Source of the DNA: Nitrosomonas ureae
GTDB taxonomy: Bacteria > Pseudomonadota > Gammaproteobacteria > Burkholderiales > Nitrosomonadaceae
DNA length: 64,000 bases
Assembly: GCF_900206265.1 (NCBI RefSeq)
Contig: NZ_LT907782.1
Location: forward strand, 2,046,001-2,110,000
Direction of reading: 5' to 3'
The notes beneath the pieces are model-generated. The model saw only the letters and a program-made list of their open reading frames with translations. It was not told the DNA's origin and made no database searches. The translations under genes and the position numbers were made by a program. Positions 49,281 to 61,988 of this stretch are shown piece by piece. The number at the start of each line of letters is the position of its first letter. The stretch's first letter is position 1.

Positions 49281-51218
49281 TTAAATCAGAACAGCGTTCA
49301 ACACCGTCAAGAAATCATTGTTGTTGAGAAATCCAATGATCTTAATATCAGGAATGTCATAGCCTTGACGATCAATAAATAAAATACCCGGTGGCCCAAA
49401 CAATTTAAACCGTCTAAGTAACGCGGTATCATCCGGAGTGCCCTCCGTGACATCAACCTCCAGCAAAACCACTTCTTTCAGTCGAGCTTGAACTTTAGCA
49501 TCGGAGAACGTAAATCGATCCATTTCTTTACATGAAACACACCAATCGGCATGAAACCTGACCATGATGTATTTATCTCTCGATAACTGGATCTGTTCAT
49601 CCAGTTCAGCAATGGTTTTTACCCGCTGAAACGGCAGGGTTGCATAACCCGCGGGTACAGTTTCTCCAAAGCCAGGGTTTGTCGCATCCGCTAGGTTGAG
49701 TTTCGAGAGTGGCTGCAAAACATCCCGGCTACCGGACAAAACACCGATCAACAATGCAACACCCACCAGCAAAGCAATGACACCCACACCTTTGAAAAAT
49801 TTTTGTAAACCCGAGGCCCTTTGTGGCAATGGATCAATCGCCTGCAGATAAATTGCGGAGATGATCAACAGCACAGCCCATAACAACATATACACAACTT
49901 CGTTAATCACCGGAGAAATAATCCAGATTGCAACCGCAAGTAGCAGCACGCCAAAGAATTGCTTGATCGACTCCATCCATGCACCAGCTTTCGGCAGTAA
50001 AGCACCGGCCGATGTTCCCAACAGCAACAGCGGCATCCCCATGCCCAGAGCCATGACAAATAATGCCGAACCGCCCAGAACCACGTCCCGGGTCTGGCTA
50101 ATATATAGCAAAGCACCTGCCAGCGGCGCAGCAACACAGGGGCCGACAATCAACGCAGACAATGCCCCCATACCGAATACACTGGTTAAATGTCCGCCTT
50201 TCAGCTGGCCAGCTTCCTCAGATAACCTGGTTTGTAACGTTCCGGGCAGTTGCAGCTCATAAAAACCAAACATGGAAAAGGATAGCAATACAAATATCAC
50301 TGCAAACGTGCCAAGTACCCAAGCATTTTGCAAGGCCGCAGACAACATCGCACCTGATAATCCGGCTGCCACACCGGCAATCGCATACGTAATCGCCATA
50401 CCCAGTACATAAGCCAGCGCCAGGAGAAACCCATGACGCTTTGTTACATTCTTCCCGTGATTGGCAATAATCCCTGATAAAATCGGAAACATCGGAAACA
50501 CGCAAGGTGTGAATGAGAGAAACAAACCAACCACGAAGAATCCTGAAAGAATGAGCCAATAATCGCCCGTTTCAAACATACGCTCAATTTTGTACGATTC
50601 GGTTTCAATCGCAGGTGATCGGGATGGCATCTGAAACAATTCAGCAGTGGTATCGATTCCCGCCGCCGTAGCTTGGCTACTCACTGCTCCGGCAATCGCT
50701 CCAATCGCTGCTTTTACCGCCGGCAATGTCAAATCGATCACTTTGTGTATCGGCGCATAACATACTCCGACCGGTTCATTACAACCCTGATAAGTTGCCT
50801 CCAGTGTCAACGGTTGCTCGCTTGCAGGATGCGTACGCGTTAATGAAATGACCGCCTGAACGGGGCTGTAATATACTTCCGTATTGCCAAAAGTCATGTC
50901 CTCTTTCATTTTTCCGGATGGCAGCATAACTTTTTCAATTACCATACCTTCTTGCTTCGGCTCAAAAACAATTTTATCGCGATACAGGTAATAATCCTTT
51001 GCCGGCGTCAAATGTGCAATGAGTGTATTTCCATCCCGCACTTCCACTGAAATCTTGAACGCCTCATCCGGTGGCAAAAGCTCTTGTGGATTGCTTTGAC
51101 CCAGATTAATACCCAATCCTTGCAATTTTTGGAATAAACTAAAAGATCCACCTTCCTGAGCAAAAGCTTGTGGACAAGACAAACATACTATCAGTAACAA
51201 AAGTTGGAGTAATCGCAT
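49281..51218 (-). CDS. dsbD: thiol:disulfide interchange protein DsbD
   Basis: A 645-residue transmembrane reductase that carries electrons from cytoplasmic thioredoxin to the periplasm. It has a signal peptide (ending QAFAQ), an N-terminal alpha domain with two Cys (CNEPVGVCYAP, about 145-155), an eight-helix core with paired Cys in SFTPCVFPMFP and VGPCVAAP, and a C-terminal gamma thioredoxin domain with ADWCVSCKEM. cutA precedes it by 12 bases and a TlpA-like gene follows, forming a redox operon for cytochrome maturation and copper. Confidence 0.95.
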   Translation of the reverse strand: MRLLQLLLLIVCLSCPQAFAQEGGSFSLFQKLQGLGINLGQSNPQELLPPDEAFKISVEVRDGNTLIAHLTPAKDYYLYRDKIVFEPKQEGMVIEKVMLPSGKMKEDMTFGNTEVYYSPVQAVISLTRTHPASEQPLTLEATYQGCNEPVGVCYAPIHKVIDLTLPAVKAAIGAIAGAVSSQATAAGIDTTAELFQMPSRSPAIETESYKIERMFETGDYWLILSGFFVVGLFLSFTPCVFPMFPILSGIIANHGKNVTKRHGFLLALAYVLGMAITYAIAGVAAGLSGAMLSAALQNAWVLGTFAVIFVLLSFSMFGFYELQLPGTLQTRLSEEAGQLKGGHLTSVFGMGALSALIVGPCVAAPLAGALLYISQTRDVVLGGSALFVMALGMGMPLLLLGTSAGALLPKAGAWMESIKQFFGVLLLAVAIWIISPVINEVVYMLLWAVLLIISAIYLQAIDPLPQRASGLQKFFKGVGVIALLVGVALLIGVLSGSRDVLQPLSKLNLADATNPGFGETVPAGYATLPFQRVKTIAELDEQIQLSRDKYIMVRFHADWCVSCKEMDRFTFSDAKVQARLKEVVLLEVDVTEGTPDDTALLRRFKLFGPPGILFIDRQGYDIPDIKIIGFLNNNDFLTVLNAVLI

Positions 51219-51230
51219 TGGTATTCAATA

Positions 51231-51554
51231 TTATTTAATCAAGGTTGTTTCGTCGGCAATCCACTGCAAATAAGCAGGTAATCCGCTCAATATAGGAACC
51301 ATAATCACTTCAGGAAGTTCATAAGGATGCATCATCTTGATCAACTGTTCAACCCGTTCATAATGTTGCCGTTGGGTTTTGATCAACACCGGAGTCTCCT
51401 CTGCCGAATCCATAGCACCTTGCCAGCGGTAAATTGATGTACACGGACTCAAGGCATTAACGCAAGCAGCCAAATGTTGATCAATCAAAGCTTCTGCCAA
51501 AGCAAGCGCACTTTTCTTATCGGGAAAATGAGTAATAATGAGCACTGGTTCCAT
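51231..51554 (-). CDS. cutA: divalent cation tolerance protein CutA
   Basis: A 107-residue trimeric protein of the CutA1 family, often next to dsbD. The fold signatures are VLIITHFPDKKSALALAEAL, LAACVNALSPCTSIYRWQG and the C-terminal YELPEVIMVPI...YLQWI. The ATG at 51554 gives MEPVLIITH, the usual family start; an upstream in-frame ATG at 51566 is possible. Original linkage was copper tolerance; its molecular function is still debated. Confidence 0.93.
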   Translation of the reverse strand: MEPVLIITHFPDKKSALALAEALIDQHLAACVNALSPCTSIYRWQGAMDSAEETPVLIKTQRQHYERVEQLIKMMHPYELPEVIMVPILSGLPAYLQWIADETTLIK

Positions 51555-51699
51555 GTGTATTATCAATTGATGCTAAAAGACTAATTTTACCCTGCTTAAC
51601 GTCAATTGCCAGATGGGATTTTGAACTTTGGCGTTCTGGGCATACCTTGCCAATTGGCATATACTTTAAAAAAACAATTTATCGGAAGGAATTGAAAAA

Positions 51700-51897
51700 A
51701 TGAAAGGATTATTTAATTTAGTGATAGCACTTTCAATTATTGCCCCTGTTACTATATTTTTTGGCTACATTATCATGGATGAAGGTGACCAATTCACTGC
51801 CGAGCACTATATGGTGACTGGACTTAGTGCAATTCCGTTTGTTTTCGCGTTACTGATTAAATTTTTAATGACGGGTGCTGAAAAAAATAACGGATAA
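51700..51897 (+). CDS. small two-helix membrane protein
   Basis: A 65-residue protein with two membrane helices (LFNLVIALSIIAPVTIFFGY and MVTGLSAIPFVFALLIKFLM) joined by an acidic loop. It has a GGAAGGAATT ribosome site and a clean reading frame. No family is recognised. It is convergent with the next gene. Confidence 0.6.
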   Translation: MKGLFNLVIALSIIAPVTIFFGYIIMDEGDQFTAEHYMVTGLSAIPFVFALLIKFLMTGAEKNNG

Positions 51898-51902
51898 TGA
51901 TT

Positions 51903-52913
51903 TCAGGATGTTATCAGGGTACCTTGTGACTGCCCACACGCACGTTGATAAGCTAATCCGGACACAGCCAAATCTCCTAGCGCCAACCCTCTGAATACAA
52001 AAGCAGTTCGCTCATCTGCACTTTGACGCCCCGCTGTTTTACCTGTTACTAAGCCTGTCAAATCACCATGCACCAACACTGGATCAACCAACGGTTCAGG
52101 CATCCCAGCTTCCTGTTCCAGATCATCGATAATAATTCGTTCCAATACCGACATACTCTCACTTAGCCACGGCGCAGCCAGATCGGTCATGGTGACGAAT
52201 GTGCCGGGTTTTAGCCAGCGTGCATCCAGAAATGGCACCAGCTGAGGCGACAAAGTCACGGACGTAACGATCAAATCCGCATCTTGAATAGCCTCTTGTG
52301 CAGTTTGTGTTGTAATGACTGATAAGCCCATTTCATTTGCACTACGGCAAAATGCATCGCGGCTGGCCGCACCCCGTCCAAACACATTAATTCTCTTTAG
52401 TTGAAAAATCTCGGCCAATGCTCGCAAATGGCTCAGGGCTTGCACCCCACACCCGATAAATGCAGCGATAGAAGCGTCCGGTCGTGCAAGTCGCTTGGCA
52501 GCGACCGCACTTAATCCGGCAGTACGCACTGCAGTGACCCAATTGCCATCGATGATCGCCAATGGCTGCCCGCTTCGGCTATCGAGCAAGGTTACCAGCG
52601 CGTTAATGCTTGCCAATTCGTATTTGGGGTTTTCTGGATTGAGTACTAGTGCTTTGACCGCAAGAAATGGGGGATTGTCAGCCGCAGCCAGCGTTGCCAT
52701 CATGTATCTTCCATCCGGCGGGGTAATTACGGCTTTGGGGGCATTCCAGGCCTGCTGCTGGGTTTTCGCAAATAATAAATGCTCGATGCTGGCAATGACA
52801 TCGTGCGTGGTTAGTTGCAAGCTCTGCAAGGAACTTTGTGATAAGTAGCGAATCACTGGCAATATTCGAACTCCTGTTTTTTGAAAAACGTAGCTGAAGG
52901 CTAAATTAGCCAT
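51903..52913 (-). CDS. ornithine cyclodeaminase / mu-crystallin family protein
   Basis: A 336-residue NAD(P)-binding protein. Core motifs are DGNWVTAVRTAGLSAVAAKR, the Rossmann GCGVQALSHLRAL (about 155-167) and the C-terminal DLTGLVTGKTAGRQSADERT. The family includes ornithine cyclodeaminase, alanine dehydrogenase-like enzymes and delta1-pyrroline-2-carboxylate reductase; the sequence alone does not fix the substrate. It is divergent from typA, with only 69 bases between starts. Confidence 0.85.
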   Translation of the reverse strand: MANLAFSYVFQKTGVRILPVIRYLSQSSLQSLQLTTHDVIASIEHLLFAKTQQQAWNAPKAVITPPDGRYMMATLAAADNPPFLAVKALVLNPENPKYELASINALVTLLDSRSGQPLAIIDGNWVTAVRTAGLSAVAAKRLARPDASIAAFIGCGVQALSHLRALAEIFQLKRINVFGRGAASRDAFCRSANEMGLSVITTQTAQEAIQDADLIVTSVTLSPQLVPFLDARWLKPGTFVTMTDLAAPWLSESMSVLERIIIDDLEQEAGMPEPLVDPVLVHGDLTGLVTGKTAGRQSADERTAFVFRGLALGDLAVSGLAYQRACGQSQGTLITS

Positions 52914-52982
52914 ATTAACAATCGGCTGCTATAATGTCGCCCCCACCGTAAGGACTAATCGCTTATTTTTGAGGAATTATTT

Positions 52983-54797
52983 ATGTCTCGCCCGATCCGC
53001 AATATCGCCATCATCGCTCACGTTGACCATGGTAAAACCACTATGGTCGATAAACTCCTGCACCAAGCCGGCACCTTTGCCGCACATCAGCAAATTTCCG
53101 AGCGCGTGATGGATTCCAATGATATTGAGCGCGAGCGTGGTATTACTATTTTAGCCAAGAATTGCGCTATCGACTACGAGGGAATTCATATCAATATCGT
53201 CGATACCCCCGGACATGCGGATTTTGGCGGTGAAGTGGAGCGTGTACTGTCGATGGTCGATGGCGTATTACTATTGGTCGATGCCGTCGAAGGTCCAATG
53301 CCGCAAACCCGTTTTGTCACCAAAAAAGCGCTTGCGCTGGGCCTGCGCCCGATCGTCGTGATCAACAAGATTGACCGGCCGGGTGCACGCGCCGGCTGGG
53401 TGGTTGATCAAACCTTTGATCTGTTCGATAAATTGGGTGCCAGTGAAGAACAACTTGATTTTCCCGTTGTTTATGCCTCGGCATTAAATGGCTTTGCTAC
53501 TTTGGATATGGATACATCCAGTGCAGACATGCGTCCGTTATTCGACACTATCCTCAAATATGTTCCCGCCCCTGAAGGCAATCCTGATGAACCGCTGCAA
53601 CTGCAAATCAGCGCACTGGATTATTCCAGTTTTGTTGGCCGTATTGGTATTGGCCGCATTCATCGCGGTAAGTTGAGGCCTGGTCAAGAGGTTATGGTAC
53701 TTACGGGTGACAAATCACCGAAAAAAGCCAAAGTCAATCAGGTTCTCGGTTTCCGTGGTTTGGAGCGGATACAGATGAAAGAAGCGTTGGCCGGTGATAT
53801 CGTATTGATCAACGGTGTGGAAGATTTGAGTATCGGTACCACTCTGGCAAGTATCGACCAGCCGGAAGCACTACCTATTCTCGCTGTGGACGAACCAACC
53901 CTGACCATGACATTTCAGGTCAACACCTCGCCATTTGCCGGCCAGGAAGGTAAATTCGTCACCAGCCGCCAGTTACGCGAGCGTCTGGAAAGGGAATTGT
54001 TGACCAATGTTGCCTTGAGAATGGAAGACACCAATGAAACTGACTCGTTTTTGATTTCAGGACGCGGTGAATTGCACCTCACCATTCTGCTCGAAAATAT
54101 GCGCCGCGAAGGCTACGAACTCGCCGTCTCACGCCCTCACGTGGTAATTCGTGAAATTGACGGCATTAAATGCGAGCCGTTTGAAATGCTCACTGTCGAT
54201 GTAGATGAAGCCAATCAGGGTGCCGTGATGGAAGCTTTGGGTGCACGCCGTGGTGATTTACAGGATATGGTATCGGATGCTAAAGGACGTGTGCGCCTGG
54301 ACTATCGTATCCCTGCGCGCGGTTTGATCGGCTTTCAGTCCGAATTCATGACCATGACACGCGGCACTGGCTTGATGAGTCATGTATTCGATGAATTCGC
54401 CCCGATGCGTCCGGAAATCCCGCCGCGCAGAAATGGTGTGCTCATTTCCGCCGAACAAGGTGAAGCCGTTGCGTATGCATTATGGAAACTGCAAGATCGC
54501 GGCCGCATGTTCGTCAGCCCCGGCGACCGCTTGTACGAAGGCATGGTGATTGGTATTCATACCCGCGATAACGATTTGGTCGTGAATCCGATCAAAGGCA
54601 AACAACTGACTAATATCCGCGCTTCGGGAACCGATGAAGCTGTCACGTTGATTCCGCCGATTCAGCTCACGCTGGAATCCGCGATTGAATTTATCGCTGA
54701 TGATGAATTGGTAGAAATTACGCCGAAAACGATCCGGATTCGTAAACGCCATCTATTGGAACATGAGCGTAAGCGTGCATCACGGGTAGCTGCGTAA
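52983..54797 (+). CDS. typA: ribosome-associated GTPase TypA/BipA
   Basis: A 604-residue translational GTPase that helps assemble the large ribosomal subunit and stress adaptation. G-motifs are [15 protein letters not shown] (G1, about 12-26), [14 protein letters not shown] (G3) and [11 protein letters not shown] (G4); later domains include the EF-G-like [20 protein letters not shown] and the BipA-specific C-terminus. Strong GAGGAATT ribosome site precedes the ATG. Confidence 0.97.
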   Translation: MSRPIRNIAIIAHVDHGKTTMVDKLLHQAGTFAAHQQISERVMDSNDIERERGITILAKNCAIDYEGIHINIVDTPGHADFGGEVERVLSMVDGVLLLVDAVEGPMPQTRFVTKKALALGLRPIVVINKIDRPGARAGWVVDQTFDLFDKLGASEEQLDFPVVYASALNGFATLDMDTSSADMRPLFDTILKYVPAPEGNPDEPLQLQISALDYSSFVGRIGIGRIHRGKLRPGQEVMVLTGDKSPKKAKVNQVLGFRGLERIQMKEALAGDIVLINGVEDLSIGTTLASIDQPEALPILAVDEPTLTMTFQVNTSPFAGQEGKFVTSRQLRERLERELLTNVALRMEDTNETDSFLISGRGELHLTILLENMRREGYELAVSRPHVVIREIDGIKCEPFEMLTVDVDEANQGAVMEALGARRGDLQDMVSDAKGRVRLDYRIPARGLIGFQSEFMTMTRGTGLMSHVFDEFAPMRPEIPPRRNGVLISAEQGEAVAYALWKLQDRGRMFVSPGDRLYEGMVIGIHTRDNDLVVNPIKGKQLTNIRASGTDEAVTLIPPIQLTLESAIEFIADDELVEITPKTIRIRKRHLLEHERKRASRVAA

Positions 54798-54862
54798 GTA
54801 CCGTAAATTCCTGTAAAAGACCACCTATTTGAGTAGCCGTTGACATACCTCGCTTGCTGTAT

Positions 54863-55837
54863 CTAGGGTAGCGTGACTGAAACAAAGACACCGGCATGAT
54901 CCGATACACTGGTCTGATCAGGATCAATAAGGGTGTTAAATACCACCCGGCTTTCACGCAAGCGCTTTTCCGTATTCATAAAAATGTAGTCAATGCGCCT
55001 GGCAGATCCCCCTGCATCCAATGATGAAACCCCGACGGTACAATGCGCATCCGCTTGCTCGGGGTTAGCGCATAAATTATCCAGCGATCTATTCTGCGCA
55101 TAAGCATCGATAAAACCGGCGCTCACAATCCTATCGTAGAAAGGTCGTTCCACAAAGGGGTCTGTACGGAAACGGTCGATATTGAAATCACCGCCAAGAA
55201 TTGTAAAATTATTACTTGGAAAGGATGCCTCCAGCTCACTAATGAACGGCAGCATAACATCCAATTGGGCATCCAGTTGATCCGCGGTACATGCAGCACA
55301 AAGATGAGTATTGTAAATATTCAGTTTACTGGATTGAGGGACATTGATGCGTGTCATCATCACATTTCTTGGCAACTTGATATCATGTCCGCGAAAATTC
55401 AATTCCGTCGCATGCGGCAAACGCCGAGTGGTTCTGAAATCAATTTCGCAACGACTCAATATGGCATTAGCCACGCCTATCACGCCCGGCAACCCGATTT
55501 CAAAAGCCGTGTACAAATCATAATCACGTTTGCGGGCACGAAGTTCCTTTTGCAAATCTTCCGCGCTATTTTCAGTATGAACCAATGAACCTCCAACCAC
55601 CTCTTGGAGCAGAATAACATCCACCGGTGTTTTCTCCGCAAACTCGGCAACAGCTTTCAGACGCTGCTCGCGCATTTCAATTTCTTTAAACAGAAGATTG
55701 ATGGATAAAACATTAAGGTAACCACGACTGACCACATCATCACATTGAACTAATGGTTCTTTATCCTTATTATCATTTTTAGCACAACCGGATAATAGAG
55801 AAATACTAAAAATAGCGATGAAAAGTAGGCTTCTCAT
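54863..55837 (-). CDS. endonuclease/exonuclease/phosphatase-family lipoprotein
   Basis: A 324-residue lipoprotein with lipobox LLSGC (Cys18) and an EEP hydrolase fold. Catalytic elements are visible: Glu in ILLQEVVGG (about 75-83), GGDFNIDRF (about 216-224) and SDHAGVFVSVTLP at the C-terminus. Members cleave nucleic acids or phospholipid-like phosphodiesters (sphingomyelinase-type); the substrate here is unknown. It lies between typA and gyrB. Confidence 0.85.
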   Translation of the reverse strand: MRSLLFIAIFSISLLSGCAKNDNKDKEPLVQCDDVVSRGYLNVLSINLLFKEIEMREQRLKAVAEFAEKTPVDVILLQEVVGGSLVHTENSAEDLQKELRARKRDYDLYTAFEIGLPGVIGVANAILSRCEIDFRTTRRLPHATELNFRGHDIKLPRNVMMTRINVPQSSKLNIYNTHLCAACTADQLDAQLDVMLPFISELEASFPSNNFTILGGDFNIDRFRTDPFVERPFYDRIVSAGFIDAYAQNRSLDNLCANPEQADAHCTVGVSSLDAGGSARRIDYIFMNTEKRLRESRVVFNTLIDPDQTSVSDHAGVFVSVTLP

Positions 55838-55894
55838 GATTTAATCTCCTGATAACACTGCTGTAAACAGGATTTTCCCTGGTTACTCATCAAT

Positions 55895-58366
<2,472 letters not shown>

Positions 58367-58393
58367 TTAAGATTGATGCTGGGGCGGCTACGA

Positions 58394-59509
58394 TTAAATT
58401 CTCATGGGCATTACAATGTATTTGAATATTTCATTTCCAGGTACCGTCATTAGAACACTGCTGTTAGCATTTTCAAACGCGCATTGCACCATTTCACTCG
58501 TCACATTGTTTAATAAATCCATTAAATAGGTGATGTTCAGGCTGATGTCCACTGGATCATCCTGATAATTGATTTCCAGTTCTTCTTCGGCTTCTTCTTG
58601 CTCATTGTTCTTGCAGATAATGCGCAGATTATCTTTATTGACGATTAAACGCACACCGCGAAATTTATCGCTTTGATTGGATAGAATGGAAACACGCTGC
58701 AATGCTTGCAGAAAAACAAGCCGGTTAATTTCAAGCAATTTATTGTTTCTCGTCGGAATAACCCGATTGTAATCGGGAAACTTCCCGTCGATGATTTTCG
58801 ATATCAGCGTTATATCTGAAAAAGAAAACCGGACTTTATTTTGGAAATATTCTATTTTTATCGGATCTTCATTGTCATGTAGTAATTTAGATAGCTCAAA
58901 CACGGCCTTACGCGGTAGGATCACTTCCTGTTTTTTCTGTGCCTTATCCAAACCGGTAGAGACATAAGCAAGACGATGGCCATCCGTACCTACGCTGATC
59001 AATTGCTTACCATCAATCAACAATAAAAGTCCATTTAAATAATAGCGGATATCCTGCTGAGCTACCGCAAATTGAACAAGATGCAAAAGATCCTTGAATT
59101 CTTTTTGCTTAAGTGTAACAGCATTATCGGATTCCGGTTCTTCAGCGACTTCGGGAAAATCTTCCGCCGGAAGAATTTGCAGATTAAATGCGCTTTTATG
59201 GGATTTAACCAATAAATGATCGTCTTTCCGCGTTAACGTTACTTCGATATCGGTCGACAGTGAACGTAAAATATCCTGAAGTTTTTTAGCCGATACTGTG
59301 AAAGCGAAATCTTTTTGAGATGAAAGGCTTTCAGCAGTTTCCGTTTTGATTTGTATCTCCAGATCAGTGGTTAAAAAAGAGGTCTTTTCTTGATTTTGTC
59401 TGATCAGAACATTTGATAGGATAGGTAATGTTTGTCGGCGTTCTACAATTCCGGTTACAGTTTGTAGCGGTTTTAACAGGGTATCTCGGTTAGTTTTGAT
59501 TAAAAGCAT
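58394..59509 (-). CDS. dnaN: DNA polymerase III beta subunit (sliding clamp)
   Basis: A 371-residue dimeric clamp that tethers the replicase to DNA. Three repeated clamp domains are seen; the family C-terminal signature VLMTVPGNEIFKYIVMPMRI is intact and the N-terminus MLLIKTNRDTLLKPLQTVTG is typical. The clamp's client-binding pocket residues cannot be judged individually here. It is 189 bases from dnaA, the gap holding DnaA boxes. Confidence 0.97.
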   Translation of the reverse strand: MLLIKTNRDTLLKPLQTVTGIVERRQTLPILSNVLIRQNQEKTSFLTTDLEIQIKTETAESLSSQKDFAFTVSAKKLQDILRSLSTDIEVTLTRKDDHLLVKSHKSAFNLQILPAEDFPEVAEEPESDNAVTLKQKEFKDLLHLVQFAVAQQDIRYYLNGLLLLIDGKQLISVGTDGHRLAYVSTGLDKAQKKQEVILPRKAVFELSKLLHDNEDPIKIEYFQNKVRFSFSDITLISKIIDGKFPDYNRVIPTRNNKLLEINRLVFLQALQRVSILSNQSDKFRGVRLIVNKDNLRIICKNNEQEEAEEELEINYQDDPVDISLNITYLMDLLNNVTSEMVQCAFENANSSVLMTVPGNEIFKYIVMPMRI

Positions 59510-59698
59510 TGATTATGAAAATAGTAGTAATTAGATAATGTCTTTAATACTTCTGTATAGTTTATATCTTTATTTTAATTTCAATAAGATACAATAATTT
59601 TTGGGTCGGTATGACCAGGGTATAGATAGTGGATAGGTTGTGGATAAAAATAACAGATTTTTAAAATCAGCAGTTATCCACAAAGTGTTAAACAGTTA
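59510..59698. promoter_or_regulatory. dnaA-dnaN intergenic region with DnaA boxes
   Basis: Two perfect DnaA boxes face each other: TGTGGATAA (59639-59647) and TTATCCACA (59674-59682), with a near match around TAGTGGATA (59627-59635). An AT-rich stretch follows on the dnaN side (59515-59605). This could be a replication-origin element or DnaA-controlled dnaN promoter. No origin can be proved from sequence alone. Confidence 0.7.
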
Positions 59699-61123
59699 TT
59701 AACCTCTTAAAATGAGTATTAAAGCGTTAAAATCCCGGCTTACCAAAGGATCGGAAATGCGCAATTCGTTAATCTTGCGGTAACCATGTAATACGGTAGT
59801 ATGATCTCTTCCACCAAAAGCTTCACCAATATCCGGTAGACTTAGGGAAGTCAGCTCTTTAGCAATGGCCATTGCCATTTGCCGGGGCCTTGCAACTATC
59901 CGTGAACGTTTTTTTGAATACATTTCAGAAACTTTGATTTTATAATAGTCCGCGACAGTTTTCTGAATGTTTTCAATTGAAATTTGACGACTTTGTACCG
60001 CAAGCAAATCTTTTAATGCTTCTTTCGCCAAATCAAGGGTTATGTCCTGGTTGACAAAGCGTGAGAAAGCCAGCACTCGTTTTAACGCGCCTTCCAGCTC
60101 GCGTACATTTGAACGGATATGTTTGGCGATAAAAAAAGCGACGTTTTCATCCAGTCGGATTTTTTCCATTTCAGCTTTTTTCAAAAGAATCGCGACACGC
60201 ATTTCCAGTTCAGGAGGTTCTACCGCTACGGTTAATCCCCAACCAAAGCGTGAAACCAAGCGTTCTTCCAATCCGGTAATTTCTTTGGGATAAGTGTCAC
60301 AGGTAATAATGACTTGTTTGTGCGTTTCAATGAGTGCGTTAAACGCGTAAAAAAACTCTTCCTGCGTACGGTTTTTTCCACCAAAAAATTGCACGTCGTC
60401 AACCAGTAGCAGATCCAATGAGTGATAGTAAAGCTTGAACTTGTCAAATGCTTTGTGTTGATATGCGCTGACAACATCGGAGACGTATTTTTCCGCATGA
60501 ACATAACGAATTTTTGCACTTTTGTTGTTTTCGTGTACGTAATTTCCAATTGCTTGAATCAAATGCGTTTTTCCAAGACCAACGCCACCATAGATAAATA
60601 GCGGGTTATAGGCAACCCCGGGTGATTCAGCTACTTGAATGGCGCCCGCTCGCGCTAATTGATTGGCTTTTCCGGTTATAAAGTTATCAAAAGTAAAGTT
60701 AGGGTTTAATCCATTGAGATTTTTTTTGGTAGGCTGATAAACAGTTTTAGGCTCCGGCTTGACTTCACCGGAGTTAGGTGTGGATTCTGATATCTGATTC
60801 GATGTATTGTTTTTGGTATCTGTTTGATCAGAAAGCTTTAAATGAAATTGGATATTTTTGTCAAAGTAGGCTTTTGCCATGCTTTCAATATGCATAATAA
60901 AGTTGTCCGCTACCCATTGCGATACAAAACGATTGGGTGCGATCAATACAACTTTGTTATCGCCATTGAATGCAAGATCAATCTCCAATGGCTTGATCCA
61001 GGTGTTAAATTGTTGTGCATTGAGTTCTTTTTGAAAATGATCCAGACAGGATAACCAAAAAGTGCTCAATGATTGCATCATTTTTTGTTCTTTATTTGTC
61101 TCGTTTGGAAAAGCAGTCATCAT
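59699..61123 (-). CDS. dnaA: chromosomal replication initiator DnaA
   Basis: A 474-residue AAA+ initiator. Domain I (FWLSCLDHFQKELNAQQFNT), a linker of about 100-140, AAA+ core with Walker A YGGVGLGKTHL and Walker B LLLVDDVQFFGGK, and the C-terminal DNA-binding domain with GGRDHTTVLHGYRKI. A later start at 61081 or 61078 (MMQSLSTFW) would give the more usual family N-terminus; neither start has a strong ribosome site. It lies only 26 bases after panC and may be cotranscribed with it. Confidence 0.97.
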   Translation of the reverse strand: MMTAFPNETNKEQKMMQSLSTFWLSCLDHFQKELNAQQFNTWIKPLEIDLAFNGDNKVVLIAPNRFVSQWVADNFIMHIESMAKAYFDKNIQFHLKLSDQTDTKNNTSNQISESTPNSGEVKPEPKTVYQPTKKNLNGLNPNFTFDNFITGKANQLARAGAIQVAESPGVAYNPLFIYGGVGLGKTHLIQAIGNYVHENNKSAKIRYVHAEKYVSDVVSAYQHKAFDKFKLYYHSLDLLLVDDVQFFGGKNRTQEEFFYAFNALIETHKQVIITCDTYPKEITGLEERLVSRFGWGLTVAVEPPELEMRVAILLKKAEMEKIRLDENVAFFIAKHIRSNVRELEGALKRVLAFSRFVNQDITLDLAKEALKDLLAVQSRQISIENIQKTVADYYKIKVSEMYSKKRSRIVARPRQMAMAIAKELTSLSLPDIGEAFGGRDHTTVLHGYRKINELRISDPLVSRDFNALILILRG

Positions 61124-61149
61124 GCTATGCCCGTTACAAAAAACAGATG

Positions 61150-61974
61150 TTAGATTTCCAGGTTATCGATTAATCGCGTGTTATCCAGCCAGGCTGCGCC
61201 TAAAACGATCAGATCCTGATCGGAAGCCTGAGCAAATGAAAGCGTATTGCGATTATGGATGCTGATGTAATCAACCCTCCAACCGTGTTGCTCCAGGTTG
61301 CTGACAGCGTTTTGTTGCAATGTCTGAAAATTTTTATTACCGGAACTAATTTCTTGTTTGATCCGCAAAAGCGTTTGGTAAAGCCTGCAAGCTTCTGTAC
61401 GTTGCACTTCATTCAAATACTGATTGCGTGAACTAAGTGCCAAGCCATCCGCCGCTCGAACGGTTTCACTCGCAATAATTTGAACAGGTAAATTTAGTTG
61501 TTGTACCATTTCACGCACTATATGCAACTGCTGATAATCCTTTTTGCCGAATACAGCGAATTCAGGTTGAATAATATTGAATAATTTCAATATGATCGTT
61601 GCAACACCACGAAAAAATCCTGGTCTAAATTTTCCTTCCAGGATATCTGCTACAGGTGGTAATGCTAACAAGAATTCTTGTGGCGTTGGGAAAAGAATTT
61701 TTTCATTAGGTGCAAAAACTATCTTGACATTTTGTGTCGACAGCGTCCTGCAATCTTCTTCGAACGTTCGGGGATATCGATTAAAATCTTCATGGGGAAG
61801 AAATTGCAACCGATTGACGAAGATACTGACAACAACACAATCTGCCAATTGCTTAGCTTGATCGATCAGAGCAAGATGTCCCGCATGTAAATTTCCCATC
61901 GTTGGAACAAAAGCAATACCTTGTTTTCGGCAAATATTTTTATGCAAACCGGGGATGTCGGTAATAATTTTCAC
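61150..61974 (-). CDS. panC: pantothenate synthetase
   Basis: A 274-residue enzyme that joins pantoate and beta-alanine with ATP. Nucleotidyl-transferase motifs are [15 protein letters not shown] (about 22-36), [26 protein letters not shown] (about 147) and [10 protein letters not shown]. It follows panB by 14 bases, so the two pathway enzymes are made together. Confidence 0.96.
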   Translation of the reverse strand: MKIITDIPGLHKNICRKQGIAFVPTMGNLHAGHLALIDQAKQLADCVVVSIFVNRLQFLPHEDFNRYPRTFEEDCRTLSTQNVKIVFAPNEKILFPTPQEFLLALPPVADILEGKFRPGFFRGVATIILKLFNIIQPEFAVFGKKDYQQLHIVREMVQQLNLPVQIIASETVRAADGLALSSRNQYLNEVQRTEACRLYQTLLRIKQEISSGNKNFQTLQQNAVSNLEQHGWRVDYISIHNRNTLSFAQASDQDLIVLGAAWLDNTRLIDNLEI

Positions 61975-61988
61975 GCAGTACTTATGAG

